Assembly: GCF_000688475.1 (NCBI RefSeq) | Contig: NZ_JIAN01000005.1 | Coordinates: 558,001-622,000 of the forward strand | DNA: 64,000 nt | Direction of reading: 5' to 3' | From: Cellulomonas sp. URHE0023 | Lineage (GTDB): Bacteria; Actinomycetota; Actinomycetes; Actinomycetales; Cellulomonadaceae | Shown: positions 16,950-27,121 of the stretch, piece after piece | How positions within the stretch are numbered: the stretch's first letter is position 1 | How the letters are laid out: each line of letters opens with the position of its first letter | Translations under genes and position numbers: made by a program | The notes under the pieces: model-generated | Told to the model about the DNA's origin: nothing | Seen by the model: the letters and a program-made list of their open reading frames with translations, nothing else | The model's database searches: none

Positions 16950-16993
16950 CGACGTCATGCACGCCGACCGCTCGATCGGCGTGCATGACGTCG
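16950..16993 (-). terminator. 18-bp perfect hairpin between purL and rsgA
   Basis: Bases 16950-16967 and 16976-16993 pair perfectly over 18 bp around an 8-nt loop. The stem starts CGACGTCATGCACGCCGA. It begins 18 nt after the purL stop, in the right place for a purL terminator, but no T-tract follows. Confidence 0.65.
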
Positions 16994-17010
16994 TTCTGGT
17001 CGAGCAGCGC

Positions 17011-19374
17011 TCAGCCGAAGTAGCGCGGGAGCGTCGCCTCGTGAGCCTCGCGGGCCTCCGCCAGCGGGAGCGTGAAGAGGCCCTGGACCTCGACGGCCGG
17101 TCCGTGCACGTGGTCGACCTCGTCCACCGGCGTGCCGGCTCCGGGGGAGCAGGACTCCGCCGTCTCGCCCAGACGCAGTGCCGGGACGCCGCGTGCGGTG
17201 CACAGGTCGACCAGGCGGACCTCCTCCGAACGCGGGACCGCGACGACGACGCGGGCGGTCGACTCGGAGAACAGGGCCTCGAACGGTGTGACCCCGTCGC
17301 GTGCGCACAGCCCGTCGAGCGAGATCTGCACGCCGACGCCGTAGCGCAGGCTCGACTCGACGAGGGCCTGCGCGAGGCCACCCTCGGACAGGTCGTGCGC
17401 GGCGTCGACCAGGTGGTCGCGGCTGGCGTGCGTCAGGACGAAGGCGAGGCGACGCTCGGCCGCGAGGTCCACGGTCGGCGGGAGCCCGCCGAGGTGGCCG
17501 TGCACGACGTCGGCCCACGCGGAGCCGTCGAGCTCTGGCCGCGTGGTGCCGAGCAGGTAGACGGCCTGGCCCGGCTGGGTCCACCCGGACGCGGTGGCGT
17601 CGGCGACGTCGTCGAGCACGCCGAGCACGCCCACCACGGGCGTCGGGTGGATGGCCGAGTCGATGAGACCCGGCTCGCCGGTGCCGTTGTACAGCGACAC
17701 GTTGCCGCCCGTGACCGGGACCTCGAGCGTCTGGCACGCGTCCGCAAGGCCGCGGATCGCCTCGACCAGCTGCCACATCGAGTCGGGGTGCTCGGGCGAG
17801 CCGAAGTTCAGGCAGTCCGTGACCGCGAGCGGGCGTGCGCCGGTCGTCGCGACGTTCCGGTACGCCTCAGCCAGCGCCAGCTGCGCTCCGGTGTACGGGT
17901 CGAGCTTGGCGTACCGGCCGTTGGCGTCGGTGGCCAGCGCGACCCCCAGACCGGTGGTCTCGTCGACGCGGATCACGCCTGAGTCGTCGGGCTGCGCGAG
18001 CGCGGTGTTGCCCTGCACGAACCGGTCGTACTGGTTGGTGACCCAGGCCTTCGACGCCAGGTTGGGTGACGCGAGCAGACGAAGGACGGTCGCGCGGATG
18101 TCGGCGTTGGTCGACGGCCGGTCCAGGGCGCTCGACGTGTCGGCGTTCAGGCCGTCCTGCCAGGCCGGGCGCGCGTACGGGCGGTCGTAGACAGGGCCGT
18201 CGTGCGCGACGGAGCGCGGCTCGACGTCGACGATGCGCTCGCCGTGGTGGTCGATGGTCAGCCGGCCGGTGCCGGTGACCTCACCGATCACGGCGGTCTC
18301 GACGTCCCACTTGGCGGTGATGGCCAGGAACTCGTCGAGCTGGTCGGGCCGGACGACGGCCATCATCCGCTCCTGCGACTCCGACATGAGGATCTCGCCG
18401 GCGGTCAGCGTGGGGTCGCGCAGGAGCACGTTCTCCAGGTCGACGTGCATGCCGCCGTCGCCGTTGGAGGCGAGCTCGCTCGTCGCGCAGGAGATGCCGG
18501 CCGCGCCCAGGTCCTGGATGCCTTCGACCACGCGCGCGGCGTAGAGCTCGAGGCAGCACTCGATGAGCACCTTCTCCATGAACGGGTCGCCCACCTGCAC
18601 GGACGGACGCTTCGAGGGCTTGGTGTCGTCGAAGGTCTCCGACGCGAGGATGGAGGCCCCACCGATCCCGTCGCCCCCTGTGCGCGCGCCGAACAGGACG
18701 ATCTTGTTGCCTGTGCCGGACGCGTTGGCCAGGTGGATGTCCTCGTGCCGCAGCACGCCGAGGCACAGTGCGTTGACCAGCGGGTTGCCCTGGTAGGAGG
18801 CGTCGAACACGAGCTCGCCGCCGATGTTCGGCAGGCCGAGCGAGTTGCCGTAGCCGCCGACGCCGGCCACGACGCCGTGCACCACGCGCGCCGTGTCGGG
18901 GTGGTCGACGGCGCCGAACCGCAGCTGGTCCATGACCGCAACCGGCCGGGCGCCCATCGAGATGATGTCGCGCACGATGCCGCCGACGCCGGTGGCCGCA
19001 CCCTGGTAGGGCTCGACGTAGGACGGGTGGTTGTGCGACTCGACCTTGAACGTGACGGCCCAGCCGTCACCGATGTCCACGACGCCGGCGTTCTCACCGA
19101 TCCCGACGAGCAGGTGCTCCTTCATGGCGTCGGTCGTCTTGTCACCGAACTGGCGCAGGTGGTTCTTGCTCGACTTGTACGAGCAGTGCTCCGACCACAT
19201 CACCGAGTACATGGCGAGCTCTGCGGCGGTGGGGCGACGACCGAGCAGGTCGCGGATCCGCTGGTACTCGTCCTGCTTGAGCCCGAGCTCGGCGAACGGC
19301 TGCGCCAGGTCCGGGGTCGCGGCGGCGTTCTCGACGGTGTCGGACACGTGGGCGTGGGTCGTGCTGGAGGCCAT
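17011..19374 (-). CDS. purL: phosphoribosylformylglycinamidine synthase subunit II
   Basis: This 787-residue small-type PurL amidates formylglycinamide ribonucleotide using ATP and ammonia delivered by PurQ, with PurS bridging the complex. The catalytic [18 protein letters not shown] and the ATP-site [12 protein letters not shown] and [14 protein letters not shown] segments are present. The length fits the form that needs separate PurQ and PurS, both found about 18 kb away at 37.7-38.6 kb. GAGGGATCAG precedes the ATG. Confidence 0.96.
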   Translation of the reverse strand: MASSTTHAHVSDTVENAAATPDLAQPFAELGLKQDEYQRIRDLLGRRPTAAELAMYSVMWSEHCSYKSSKNHLRQFGDKTTDAMKEHLLVGIGENAGVVDIGDGWAVTFKVESHNHPSYVEPYQGAATGVGGIVRDIISMGARPVAVMDQLRFGAVDHPDTARVVHGVVAGVGGYGNSLGLPNIGGELVFDASYQGNPLVNALCLGVLRHEDIHLANASGTGNKIVLFGARTGGDGIGGASILASETFDDTKPSKRPSVQVGDPFMEKVLIECCLELYAARVVEGIQDLGAAGISCATSELASNGDGGMHVDLENVLLRDPTLTAGEILMSESQERMMAVVRPDQLDEFLAITAKWDVETAVIGEVTGTGRLTIDHHGERIVDVEPRSVAHDGPVYDRPYARPAWQDGLNADTSSALDRPSTNADIRATVLRLLASPNLASKAWVTNQYDRFVQGNTALAQPDDSGVIRVDETTGLGVALATDANGRYAKLDPYTGAQLALAEAYRNVATTGARPLAVTDCLNFGSPEHPDSMWQLVEAIRGLADACQTLEVPVTGGNVSLYNGTGEPGLIDSAIHPTPVVGVLGVLDDVADATASGWTQPGQAVYLLGTTRPELDGSAWADVVHGHLGGLPPTVDLAAERRLAFVLTHASRDHLVDAAHDLSEGGLAQALVESSLRYGVGVQISLDGLCARDGVTPFEALFSESTARVVVAVPRSEEVRLVDLCTARGVPALRLGETAESCSPGAGTPVDEVDHVHGPAVEVQGLFTLPLAEAREAHEATLPRYFG

Positions 19375-19491
19375 CTGATCCCTCGATCGGGGGCCGCGCG
19401 CGAGCGGCGGCAGGGGGTCGGCAGACGGGGCACAGCCTACCGGCGCGCAGAAGCAGGCCCCGCGTCGTCTCAGTCTGGCTAGAGTCCGAGC

Positions 19492-20526
19492 ATGTCGAGA
19501 ACGGGAGCACTCGTCAGCTCCGCCGTCGCCGCGCTGGTCGCGGTGGGACTGTGGCTGCTGAGCGGCACGATCTCGCTGGCCACGCAGCCCGACGGCGGCC
19601 TGGCAGCCTTCGTGCCGTACACCGGGGGCGCCCTGCAGCGCGCACAGGCCAACACCACCTCCTGGCTCGTGGGTATCGCCGTGCTGGTGGCGGTGGTCGG
19701 AGCGCTCACGGTCCCGGTCTCGCGATCGCGGACGGGTGGTTGGCCAGTGGTCGTCCTGGCCCTCTGGTTCGTGTCGGTCGCGGGCGCGGGCCTCGCCACG
19801 CTCGCGATGGCCGAGGTCGCGGACCACCTCGCGATGTCGAACCCCGGCGAGCGCATCGGTGCGATCACCGTGGGCGGGTACTGGGGCGTCGTCTGGGGCT
19901 GGGCCGTAGGCCTGGCTGTCGTCCTGGTCCAGCCGCGGCCGTTGCTCGCCGCCGCGAGCCCGAGCGAGCGAGCCGCTCGACTCGCCGGCGGGACGACCGC
20001 ACTGGTCGGCGGGCTCGGCTGGCTCGTCATCGGCGCCTTGCGCTCCTGGGCTGACGGCTCCGTCGACCTGACCGACCCGACGGCCGTGGCTGCTCACCAC
20101 GACGCATCGCCGTGGATCTCGACGCTCCTTCCGGTGCCCGGCAGCTGGTGGGCTCCCCTCGTCACCGGCGGCACGCCGCGCGTGTGGCTCGGGGCGGCTG
20201 TCGTCGCGGCCGTGCAGGGCGCGCTCGCGTACGTGGCGGCCCGGACGATGCACCGCCGGTTCGGTCGCGTCGCGTTCACCTTCGCCGTGTGGTTCTCTGC
20301 CGTCGCCGCAGCGGTCCTCGCGACCGCCGCGATGTACACCGGGGCCACGGCCGAGGAGCTCTACCAGGGCATCACTGTGGTGAGCCAGCTGGTGCTGGTC
20401 GGGGGCCAGTTCGGGGTCCAGTACGGGTGGGTCGGCGCTGTGCTGGCTCTCGTCGTGCTCGCCGCCGTCGACGACCGCTCGCCCGCCGCCGACGGAATCG
20501 ACAGCGACGCGTTGACCGCCGCTTAG
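19492..20526 (+). CDS. polytopic membrane protein, unknown
   Basis: This 344-residue protein has about eight membrane helices with Gly/Ala/Val-rich segments and a conserved-looking [14 protein letters not shown] helix near residue 128. The second half repeats the theme with [16 protein letters not shown], suggesting an internal duplication of a GxxxGxxWGW-like helix. There is no ribosome binding site; TAGAGT (19480-19485) ends 6 nt before the ATG, suggesting a leaderless transcript. It is divergent from purL. I recognise no family. Confidence 0.7.
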   Translation: MSRTGALVSSAVAALVAVGLWLLSGTISLATQPDGGLAAFVPYTGGALQRAQANTTSWLVGIAVLVAVVGALTVPVSRSRTGGWPVVVLALWFVSVAGAGLATLAMAEVADHLAMSNPGERIGAITVGGYWGVVWGWAVGLAVVLVQPRPLLAAASPSERAARLAGGTTALVGGLGWLVIGALRSWADGSVDLTDPTAVAAHHDASPWISTLLPVPGSWWAPLVTGGTPRVWLGAAVVAAVQGALAYVAARTMHRRFGRVAFTFAVWFSAVAAAVLATAAMYTGATAEELYQGITVVSQLVLVGGQFGVQYGWVGAVLALVVLAAVDDRSPAADGIDSDALTAA

Positions 20527-20646
20527 GGATCCGCACCCTCGCGCGCTCGTACGGCAAGGGCCGTGCCCTCGTCGCGACCGGCGGGGCCCGGGACTCTTTC
20601 CGCATCCGCATCCGCGTTGGCGGCGGAGGTTGCTACCGTCGGCGCC

Positions 20647-21369
20647 ATGCCGAGGTCACGACACGTCGTCGCACTCGTCGCGTTCGTCCTCGTCCTCGCC
20701 GCGTGCTCGAGTCCGATGGATCAGCCGACGCCCGAGCCGTCACAGGCCACCGCAACGCCGACCCCCACACCCGTGCTGCCCGAGCCGGTCGCGGTCACGA
20801 GCGGCTCGGCGACGATCACCGTCCAGCCGCTCGACCCCGAGGCGGTCCCAGCGGTGACGCCCGTGGACGACGGCTCCGTACGCCTCAGCGTCTCGGTGGG
20901 CGAAGCGATCCTCACCGCGCCGTCGGGAACGACGCTGCGGGCACTGGACGACGGGTCTGCCGTCGTCGAGGACGGCGCCGGCACCTTCGTGGCCGGCATC
21001 AGCGGGGAGTCGCCCGGGCTGCGGCTCGTGCAGGACAGCCCGACCTCGGTGCGGGTGACCGGTACGGCGCCCGCCTCGCTCTGGGCGGCGAGCGTGGCCG
21101 TGCAGGATGCCGTCTGGGGCAAGGCGGAGGGCGGCAAGTCCTTGGCGGTGACCCCGAGCGGCTGGGCGCGTGCCTGGTCCCAGGCGGCGAGCGTCGGACT
21201 GTGGTCGCAGCTCGTCGCTCGTGAGCCCGATGCGAACAGCCCGTCGATGCGCGCGCAGCTCGAGTGCCACCAGCTCGGCGCCCCGGACAAGGACACCTGG
21301 AACCTCGAGCCCTGGCGGCCCGACGTCAGCGCGGTCGACATGATCGCGGCGCGTTGCAACCCTGAGTGA
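20647..21369 (+). CDS. DUF2599 domain lipoprotein
   Basis: This 240-residue protein has a lipoprotein signal (LVLAAC, Cys20), then a Pro/Thr linker (residues 25-45). The C-terminal domain carries the DUF2599 signature: [20 protein letters not shown] and AARCNPE, with two cysteines likely bonded. The family is found in actinobacteria and its function is unknown. TACCGT (20634-20639) lies 7 nt before the ATG and there is no ribosome binding site, so the start is probably leaderless. Confidence 0.85.
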   Translation: MPRSRHVVALVAFVLVLAACSSPMDQPTPEPSQATATPTPTPVLPEPVAVTSGSATITVQPLDPEAVPAVTPVDDGSVRLSVSVGEAILTAPSGTTLRALDDGSAVVEDGAGTFVAGISGESPGLRLVQDSPTSVRVTGTAPASLWAASVAVQDAVWGKAEGGKSLAVTPSGWARAWSQAASVGLWSQLVAREPDANSPSMRAQLECHQLGAPDKDTWNLEPWRPDVSAVDMIAARCNPE

Positions 21370-21453
21370 GGCCGCTCGCACGTGGTGGAGCGCGCGACGG
21401 TCCGGCGGTAGTCGGAGGTCCTGGAGCGGACCGCACGCGCTGACGCGCACGGC

Positions 21454-21496
21454 GACGTCCGCGCCCGGGAGCGGATCCCCCACAGGCGCGGACGTC
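21454..21496. terminator. 12-bp hairpin between convergent genes
   Basis: GACGTCCGCGCC (21454-21465) and GGCGCGGACGTC (21485-21496) pair perfectly with a 19-nt loop. It separates the DUF2599 gene and the convergent acyl-CoA dehydrogenase gene and can act in both directions. Confidence 0.6.
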
Positions 21497-21503
21497 GTAG
21501 CAG

Positions 21504-23573
21504 TCAGCGGTGGTGCTTCTCCGGGACCGGGGCGTCGCCCGACGCCCGCTGGGCCTTGTAGTAGGCGCGTGCCTCGTCCTGACGTCCCGCCTCGGCACCC
21601 GACGCGATCGGCGCGCGCAGGTGGACCTGCTCGTAGCCGAACGCGTCGACCAGGCTCTGCGCGTGCGGCCGCAGCCGGGTGAGCAACCGGTCGATGTACG
21701 AGGTCACGGTCCGCGCCCGTCCGGCCGAGAGCCGGCCGTTCAGCAGGTACCAGGTGAGGTGCCGCTCGATCAGCGAGAGACCGAACAGGTCCCGCACCCA
21801 CGTGAGGATCTGCCGCGTGCTCGGGTCGGTGACCCGCTCGAGCGCCGCCGTGAAGGACTCCCACTGCACCAGCTCGGCATGCGCCTTGGCCGCCTCGACC
21901 AGCTCGTGCTGGTGCGCGTTGAACAGGGCGGCAGCCTCCTGCGGCGACGCCTTCTGGGCGGGACGCAGCGCCTGGGCGATCTCCGCGACCATCGTCTCGA
22001 CGCGGTCCACGAGCAGCTCGCGCTGGGTGGTCGTCTCGCGCAGCTGACCGGCCGAACGGCGGGGGTCGCCCACGTCCGCGATCGTCTGTGTCGCGCGCCG
22101 CAGCGGCGTGCGGTAGCGGGCGGCGTCGGCGGCACGCTCGGCCACCAGACGCGCGACCTTCACGGCGTCCAGGTGCTTGAACGTCTTGCTGTAGTCGGCG
22201 AGCAGACGCTTGCCGACGAGCTGCAGAAGGACGGTGTTGTCGCCCTCGAACGTGGCGTAGACGTCCAGGTCCGCACGCAGGCCCGTGATCCGGTTCTCCG
22301 CGAGGAACCCTGCACCACCGCAGGCCTCCCGTGATACCTGCAGGGTGTTCAGGGCGTGCCACGTGGACGTCGGCTTGAGCGCCGCGGCGAGCGTCTCCAG
22401 GTCCTCACGCGTCTCGGGGGTGTCGTTGCGACCCGAGAACACGTCGTCGAACGCGGCCAGCAGGTCCTCGTGCGCGAAGCCGGCCGCGTACGTCTCGGCG
22501 AGCAGCGGGAGCAGTCGACGCTGGTGCTCGGCGTAGTCGAGGAGCACGACCTCCTCGGTGGGCGACGAGGACGCGAACTGGCGGCGCTGGTTGCCGTAGG
22601 TGACCGCGATGGTCAGACCGAGGCGGGAGGCGACGACCGCCGCACCGTCGAGCGAGACACGGCCCTGGACGAGGGTGCCGAGCATCGTGAAGAACCGGCG
22701 TCCGGGGCTGTCGATCGGGGACTCGTAGACGCCCTCAGGCGTGACGTCGCCGTACCGGTTGAGCAGGTTGGTCCGGGGGACGCGCACGTGGTCGAACCAG
22801 AGCCGGCCGTTGTCGATGCCGTTCAGGCCGCCCTTGAGCCCGTCGTCCTCACCGCCGACACCGGGCAGGAACTCCATCGTCGCCTCGTCGCGGATGGGGA
22901 CGTAGATCGCGTGCACCCCGTGGTCCACGCCCTGCGTCACGAGCCGCGCGAAGACGACCGCGGCCGTGCCGTGCTGACCCGCGTTCCCGAGGTAGTCCTT
23001 CCAGGCCGCGCGGAACGGCGTGTGGATGACGAACTCCTGCGTGGCGACGTCGTAGGTGGCGGTCGTGCCGATGGCGGCGACGTCGGAGCCGTGGCCCGTC
23101 TCGGTCATCGCGAACGCGCCCGGCACCTTGATGCTCAGGGCGTCGGCCAGGAACTCGTCGTGGTTGCGCTCGGTGCCCAGGTGGTAGATCGCCGACGCGA
23201 ACAGACCCCACTGCACACCGGACTTGATCTGCAGCGAGGGGTCGGCGTGCGTCAGCTCCTCGAACCGTGCGAGGAAGCCGCCGTGGTCGTCGAACCCGCC
23301 GAACCGCGACGGGAACGAGCGGTGCACGTCGCCCTCGACGGCCAGCAGCCGCAGCTGCCCGAGCACGCGCTCGCGGTGCTCCGGGACCGACTGGCCCTCG
23401 ATGCGGTGGAACCGCTCGTCGGCCATGAGCTTGCGCGCGGCCAGCCGGAGCTCCGGGTAGTGGCCGAGCAGGACCTCACCGAGGTGACCGACGTCGACGG
23501 CGACGTCGGCGTCGAGGCGCGGATCTCCCGCGTCGTCGATCGAGGTCACGGGGCGCTGCGTGGTGGTGCTCAT
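21504..23573 (-). CDS. acyl-CoA dehydrogenase / acyl-CoA oxidase-like
   Basis: This 689-residue flavoenzyme is longer than usual acyl-CoA dehydrogenases and resembles the acyl-CoA oxidase group. It has the FAD-contacting GAFAMTETGHGSDVA segment near residue 160 and the catalytic-base motif YATFEGDNTV in the C-terminal half. It would introduce the first double bond in fatty acid beta-oxidation. The ATG overlaps the stop of the TetR gene (ATGA) and GGAGG lies just upstream. The divergent operon supplies reductase, dehydratase and thiolase activities, so the locus forms a fatty-acid module. Confidence 0.88.
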   Translation of the reverse strand: MSTTTQRPVTSIDDAGDPRLDADVAVDVGHLGEVLLGHYPELRLAARKLMADERFHRIEGQSVPEHRERVLGQLRLLAVEGDVHRSFPSRFGGFDDHGGFLARFEELTHADPSLQIKSGVQWGLFASAIYHLGTERNHDEFLADALSIKVPGAFAMTETGHGSDVAAIGTTATYDVATQEFVIHTPFRAAWKDYLGNAGQHGTAAVVFARLVTQGVDHGVHAIYVPIRDEATMEFLPGVGGEDDGLKGGLNGIDNGRLWFDHVRVPRTNLLNRYGDVTPEGVYESPIDSPGRRFFTMLGTLVQGRVSLDGAAVVASRLGLTIAVTYGNQRRQFASSSPTEEVVLLDYAEHQRRLLPLLAETYAAGFAHEDLLAAFDDVFSGRNDTPETREDLETLAAALKPTSTWHALNTLQVSREACGGAGFLAENRITGLRADLDVYATFEGDNTVLLQLVGKRLLADYSKTFKHLDAVKVARLVAERAADAARYRTPLRRATQTIADVGDPRRSAGQLRETTTQRELLVDRVETMVAEIAQALRPAQKASPQEAAALFNAHQHELVEAAKAHAELVQWESFTAALERVTDPSTRQILTWVRDLFGLSLIERHLTWYLLNGRLSAGRARTVTSYIDRLLTRLRPHAQSLVDAFGYEQVHLRAPIASGAEAGRQDEARAYYKAQRASGDAPVPEKHHR

Positions 23574-24349
23574 GCTTCCTCCGGGCTGTCGCTCGTGATG
23601 GCTGTCGTCTTGCGGTCTCGGGCCAGAAGGCCCACGGGTCCCGCCCACAGCCATGCGGCTACGTGTGCGGTGATCTCTTCACGGTCGGCCGTGCCCGGCT
23701 CGTCGCGGTGGGCCAGCCACCACTCACCGGAGCCGCGGACGAACCCGACGGCTCCCGCTGCCCAGGACTCGGCGAGTGCGACGCGGGCCGCGAGCAGCTC
23801 GTCGTCGGCCCCGTTCGCCTCGGGACGCCGTGCGCGTCCGTTGTGCTCCTCGGTCAGCCCGCGTGCGAACGGCGCAGCCACGAGTGCGGTCACCGAGTCC
23901 AGGAAGTGCCCGAGCGGGCCACCCGACTCGACCGACCCGTTGCGGGTGACGAACGCGTACACGTTGGGCGACGACTCGATCATCTCGAGGTAGACCGCGA
24001 CCATCGCCCGCAGGCCTTCGCGTGGGGTCGGCGCGACGCGGAGGACGCCCTCGAGGGCACCCTGGATCTGCAGGACGACGGCCTCGGCGACGGCGATCTG
24101 CAGCCCGGTCTTGTCGGAGAAGTAGCGGTAGACGATCGACTTCGAGGTGCCGGCGTCTGCGGCGATCTCCTCCATCGACACGTCCGGACCGCGGTGGTGG
24201 ACCGTCTTGCGGGCGGCGCGCACCAGCTCGGCGCGGCGGGCCTCGCGGTGGTCGGCCCAACGAGTCGAGCGGCCGTCAGGTTCCGGCTGCACGAGAGGCA
24301 TCACGGTGAGGGTCGTCGTCTTCGACGGACCCGGGGGGCTCGGGCTCAC
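23570..24349 (-). CDS. TetR/AcrR family regulator
   Basis: This 259-residue protein has an N-terminal helix-turn-helix (ISMEE-like region VSMEEIAADAGTSKSIVYRY) and a long ligand-binding domain, as in fatty-acid-responsive TetR proteins. It precedes the acyl-CoA dehydrogenase and is divergent from the thiolase operon, so it most likely represses both sides and senses acyl-CoA. I start it at GTG 24349, because TACCTT (24362-24357, minus strand) lies 7 nt upstream, fitting a leaderless start. An ATG at 24301 is the alternative. Confidence 0.88.
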   Translation of the reverse strand: MSPSPPGPSKTTTLTVMPLVQPEPDGRSTRWADHREARRAELVRAARKTVHHRGPDVSMEEIAADAGTSKSIVYRYFSDKTGLQIAVAEAVVLQIQGALEGVLRVAPTPREGLRAMVAVYLEMIESSPNVYAFVTRNGSVESGGPLGHFLDSVTALVAAPFARGLTEEHNGRARRPEANGADDELLAARVALAESWAAGAVGFVRGSGEWWLAHRDEPGTADREEITAHVAAWLWAGPVGLLARDRKTTAITSDSPEEA

Positions 24350-24380
24350 GAGACCGAAGGTATCAGGTACTGTGGGTTTC
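24350..24380. promoter_or_regulatory. overlapping divergent promoters of tetR and thiolase operons
   Basis: A minus-strand -10 box TACCTT (24362-24357) and a plus-strand -10 box TACTGT (24368-24373) are only 5 bp apart. One bound TetR dimer could therefore block both. The plus transcript would have a leader of about 75 nt before the thiolase ATG. The boxes are read from sequence; the operator itself is not defined. Confidence 0.45.
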
Positions 24381-24455
24381 GGACACCGTGTCAGTTCACC
24401 GGTCTGCCCACCAGCCAGTTCGCTTCATCGTCGAATGCGAGAGGAACGAGCCCTC

Positions 24456-25778
24456 ATGGCCCGTCGCACACCCGCTGCTGCACCCGAGACAACCCTCCCC
24501 CGCGCTGCCTATGTGCTCGGCGGCAACCGGATCCCCTTCGCCCGTGCGGGCGGTCCGTACGCGCACGCCAGCAACCAGGACATGCTCACGGCCGCGCTCG
24601 ACGGGCTGGTGGCCCGCTACGGGTTGCAGGGCGAGCGGATCGGCGAGGTGGCCGCGGGCGCGGTGCTCAAGCACAGCCGCGACTTCAACCTCACGCGCGA
24701 GTCGGTGCTCGGCTCGGCGCTGTCGGCCGAGACCCCCGCGTACGACGTCCAGATGGCGTGCGCGACCGGCCTCGAGACGGTCGTCTCGCTGAGCAACAAG
24801 ATCCGCCTCGGCCAGCTCGAGTCGGCGATCGCCGCCGGTGTCGACACGACGTCGGACGCCCCCATCGCCGTCAGCGACCGGCTTCGCCGCCAGCTGCTCG
24901 ACCTGTCCCGGGCCCGCAGCGCGGGCCAGAAGCTCGCGGCGCTCGCCAAGATCCGGCCCAAGGACCTGGCGCCGTCCGCCCCACGGACCAGCGAGCCCCG
25001 CACGCACCTGTCGATGGGCGAGCACCAGGCGCTGACCACCGCGCAGTGGGGCATCACGCAGGCCGCACAGGACGAGGTCGCTCTGGCCAGCCACCAGCGG
25101 CTCGCCGCCGCGTACGACGACGGCTTCTTCGACGACCTGGTGACCCCCTTCCGCGGCCTGACACGCGACGCGAACCTGCGCGCCGACTCGTCGCTGGAGA
25201 AGCTCGCGTCGCTGAAGCCCACCTTCGGGCTCGGGCTCGACACCCCCGCCACGATGACCGCCGGTAACTCGACGCCGCTGTCCGACGGCGCCTCGACCGT
25301 GCTGCTCGGGTCTGCCGAGTGGGCGGCGGCTCACGACCTGGTGCCGCTGGCGTCGGTGGTCGACTCGGAGGCCGCGGCGGTCGACTTCGTGCACGGCGTC
25401 GACGGGCTGCTCATGGCTCCGGTCTTCGCGGTGCCGCGTCTGCTCGAGCGCAACGGGCTCACGCTCGACGACTTCGACCTGGTCGAGATCCACGAGGCCT
25501 TCGCGTCGACGGTGCTGACGATCCTCGCCGCATGGGAGTCCGAGGAGTTCGGGCGCACACGGCTCGGCCTCGACGGCGCCTTCGGTTCCGTCGACCGTGC
25601 CAGGCTGAACGTCCACGGGTCCTCGCTCGCGGCCGGCCACCCGTTCGCGGCGACCGGCGGGCGGATCATCGCGACCGTCAGCAAGGAGCTCCACCGACGA
25701 GGCCCCGGAACCCGGGCGCTCGTGTCCATCTGCGCTGCCGGCGGGCTCGGCCTGACCGCGATCCTCGAGGCGGCCTGA
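24456..25778 (+). CDS. acetyl-CoA C-acyltransferase (thiolase)
   Basis: This 440-residue thiolase cleaves 3-ketoacyl-CoA. The acyl-accepting cysteine lies in VQMACATGLETV. The C-terminal catalytic residues are in HEAF, GHPFAATG and the CAAGGLG motif. It resembles the FadI-type thiolases. The start follows GAGGAACGAG. The stop overlaps the ATG of the reductase (TGATG), making a three-gene operon with FabG-like and MaoC-like enzymes. Confidence 0.92.
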   Translation: MARRTPAAAPETTLPRAAYVLGGNRIPFARAGGPYAHASNQDMLTAALDGLVARYGLQGERIGEVAAGAVLKHSRDFNLTRESVLGSALSAETPAYDVQMACATGLETVVSLSNKIRLGQLESAIAAGVDTTSDAPIAVSDRLRRQLLDLSRARSAGQKLAALAKIRPKDLAPSAPRTSEPRTHLSMGEHQALTTAQWGITQAAQDEVALASHQRLAAAYDDGFFDDLVTPFRGLTRDANLRADSSLEKLASLKPTFGLGLDTPATMTAGNSTPLSDGASTVLLGSAEWAAAHDLVPLASVVDSEAAAVDFVHGVDGLLMAPVFAVPRLLERNGLTLDDFDLVEIHEAFASTVLTILAAWESEEFGRTRLGLDGAFGSVDRARLNVHGSSLAAGHPFAATGGRIIATVSKELHRRGPGTRALVSICAAGGLGLTAILEAA

Positions 25779-27121
25779 TGTCCTCCGACACGTACCTGAA
25801 CCTGGTCAACAGCGGCTTCACGGGCAAGCTCGCCAAGCAGCTCGGCCTGCCGCAACCCACACCGCTGCGCCGGTTCACGCCCGGGCAGCCGCTGCTCGAA
25901 GGTCCAGTGCTGGTGCTGGGCGGCCCGTCCGCCGACGAGCTCGCCCACCTGCTCTCGGCCGACTGGGACCTCGACGTCCACCGGCACGCGACGCCCGAGA
26001 CGCGCTACTCGACCGTCGTCCTGGGGCTCACCGACCTGACGCACCCGTCGTCGTTGGGGGCTCCCGTGCTGGAGCTCTCCGGCGTCCTCAAGAAGCTCGC
26101 CCGCGGCGGGCGGGTCGTGACCGTGTCGCGGGCGGCACGCACCGAGGACGCCCCGGCGGTTGCCGCCGCACGGCAGGGGGTCGACGGCTTCCTGCGGTCG
26201 ATCGCCAAGGAGCTTCGTGGGGGTGCGACCGCCAACGGTCTGGTGCTCGCCGAGACCGTCCCGGTCACCGCACCCTCTGTGGTCGGAGCGCTGCGCTTCT
26301 TCCTGTCGACGCGCTCGGCGTTCGTCGACGGCCAGCTGCTCGCCGTCGACTCGTCGGCCGGCTCGCTGCCCAGCTCCTGGGACCGACCGCTCGAGGGCCG
26401 GGTCGCCGTCGTCACGGGCGCCGCGCGCGGCATCGGGGAGTCCATCGCGGACACGCTCGCGCGGGACGGGGCCACGGTCGTGGCGGTCGACGTCCCCGCG
26501 GCAGGCGAACAGCTCGTGGCCGTCGCCAACCGCGTCCGCGGCACCGCGCTCCAGCTCGACGTCACGGCGCCCGACGCGGGGACGAGGATCCTGGAGCACA
26601 CCGTGACGCGCCACGGGCGGATCGACATCGTCGTCCACAACGCCGGCATCACCCGCGACAAGCTGCTGGCGAACATGGCGCCCGACAAGTGGGACTCCGT
26701 GCTGGCCGTCAACATCGCGTCCCAGCTGGCGATCAACGAGGCCCTGCTGGCTTCCGACGACTTCTCCGACGCACCGCGGATCGTCTCGCTCGCGTCCACG
26801 TCGGGCATCGCAGGCAACCGCGGGCAGTCCAACTACGCGGCGTCCAAGGGCGGTGTGATCGGCATGGTCCGCGCCACGGCTCCCCTGCTGGAGGCCGTCG
26901 GCGGGACCGCGAACGCGGTCGCGCCCGGGTTCATCGAGACCGAGATGACCGCGCGCATCCCGGCGGTCACGCGTCAGGTGGCTCGGCGTCTCAACTCGCT
27001 GCAGCAGGGCGGGCAGCCGGTCGACGTGGCCGAGACGGTCGCGTTCCTGGCCTCGCCCGCGGCGGGCGGGATCGCAGGGCGTGTGCTGCGCGTGTGCGGT
27101 CAGAACCTGGTGGGTCAGTGA
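25778..27121 (+). CDS. high-molecular-weight 3-oxoacyl-ACP/CoA reductase (FabG4 type)
   Basis: This 447-residue protein has an extra N-terminal Rossmann-like domain (1-200) before the ketoreductase domain. The latter has the cofactor motif GAARGIGES near residue 215 and the catalytic S-Y-K in SLASTSGIAGN and SNYAASKGG. This architecture matches mycobacterial FabG4, which uses NADH on acyl-CoA. It overlaps both neighbours by one to three bases. Confidence 0.9.
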   Translation: MSSDTYLNLVNSGFTGKLAKQLGLPQPTPLRRFTPGQPLLEGPVLVLGGPSADELAHLLSADWDLDVHRHATPETRYSTVVLGLTDLTHPSSLGAPVLELSGVLKKLARGGRVVTVSRAARTEDAPAVAAARQGVDGFLRSIAKELRGGATANGLVLAETVPVTAPSVVGALRFFLSTRSAFVDGQLLAVDSSAGSLPSSWDRPLEGRVAVVTGAARGIGESIADTLARDGATVVAVDVPAAGEQLVAVANRVRGTALQLDVTAPDAGTRILEHTVTRHGRIDIVVHNAGITRDKLLANMAPDKWDSVLAVNIASQLAINEALLASDDFSDAPRIVSLASTSGIAGNRGQSNYAASKGGVIGMVRATAPLLEAVGGTANAVAPGFIETEMTARIPAVTRQVARRLNSLQQGGQPVDVAETVAFLASPAAGGIAGRVLRVCGQNLVGQ

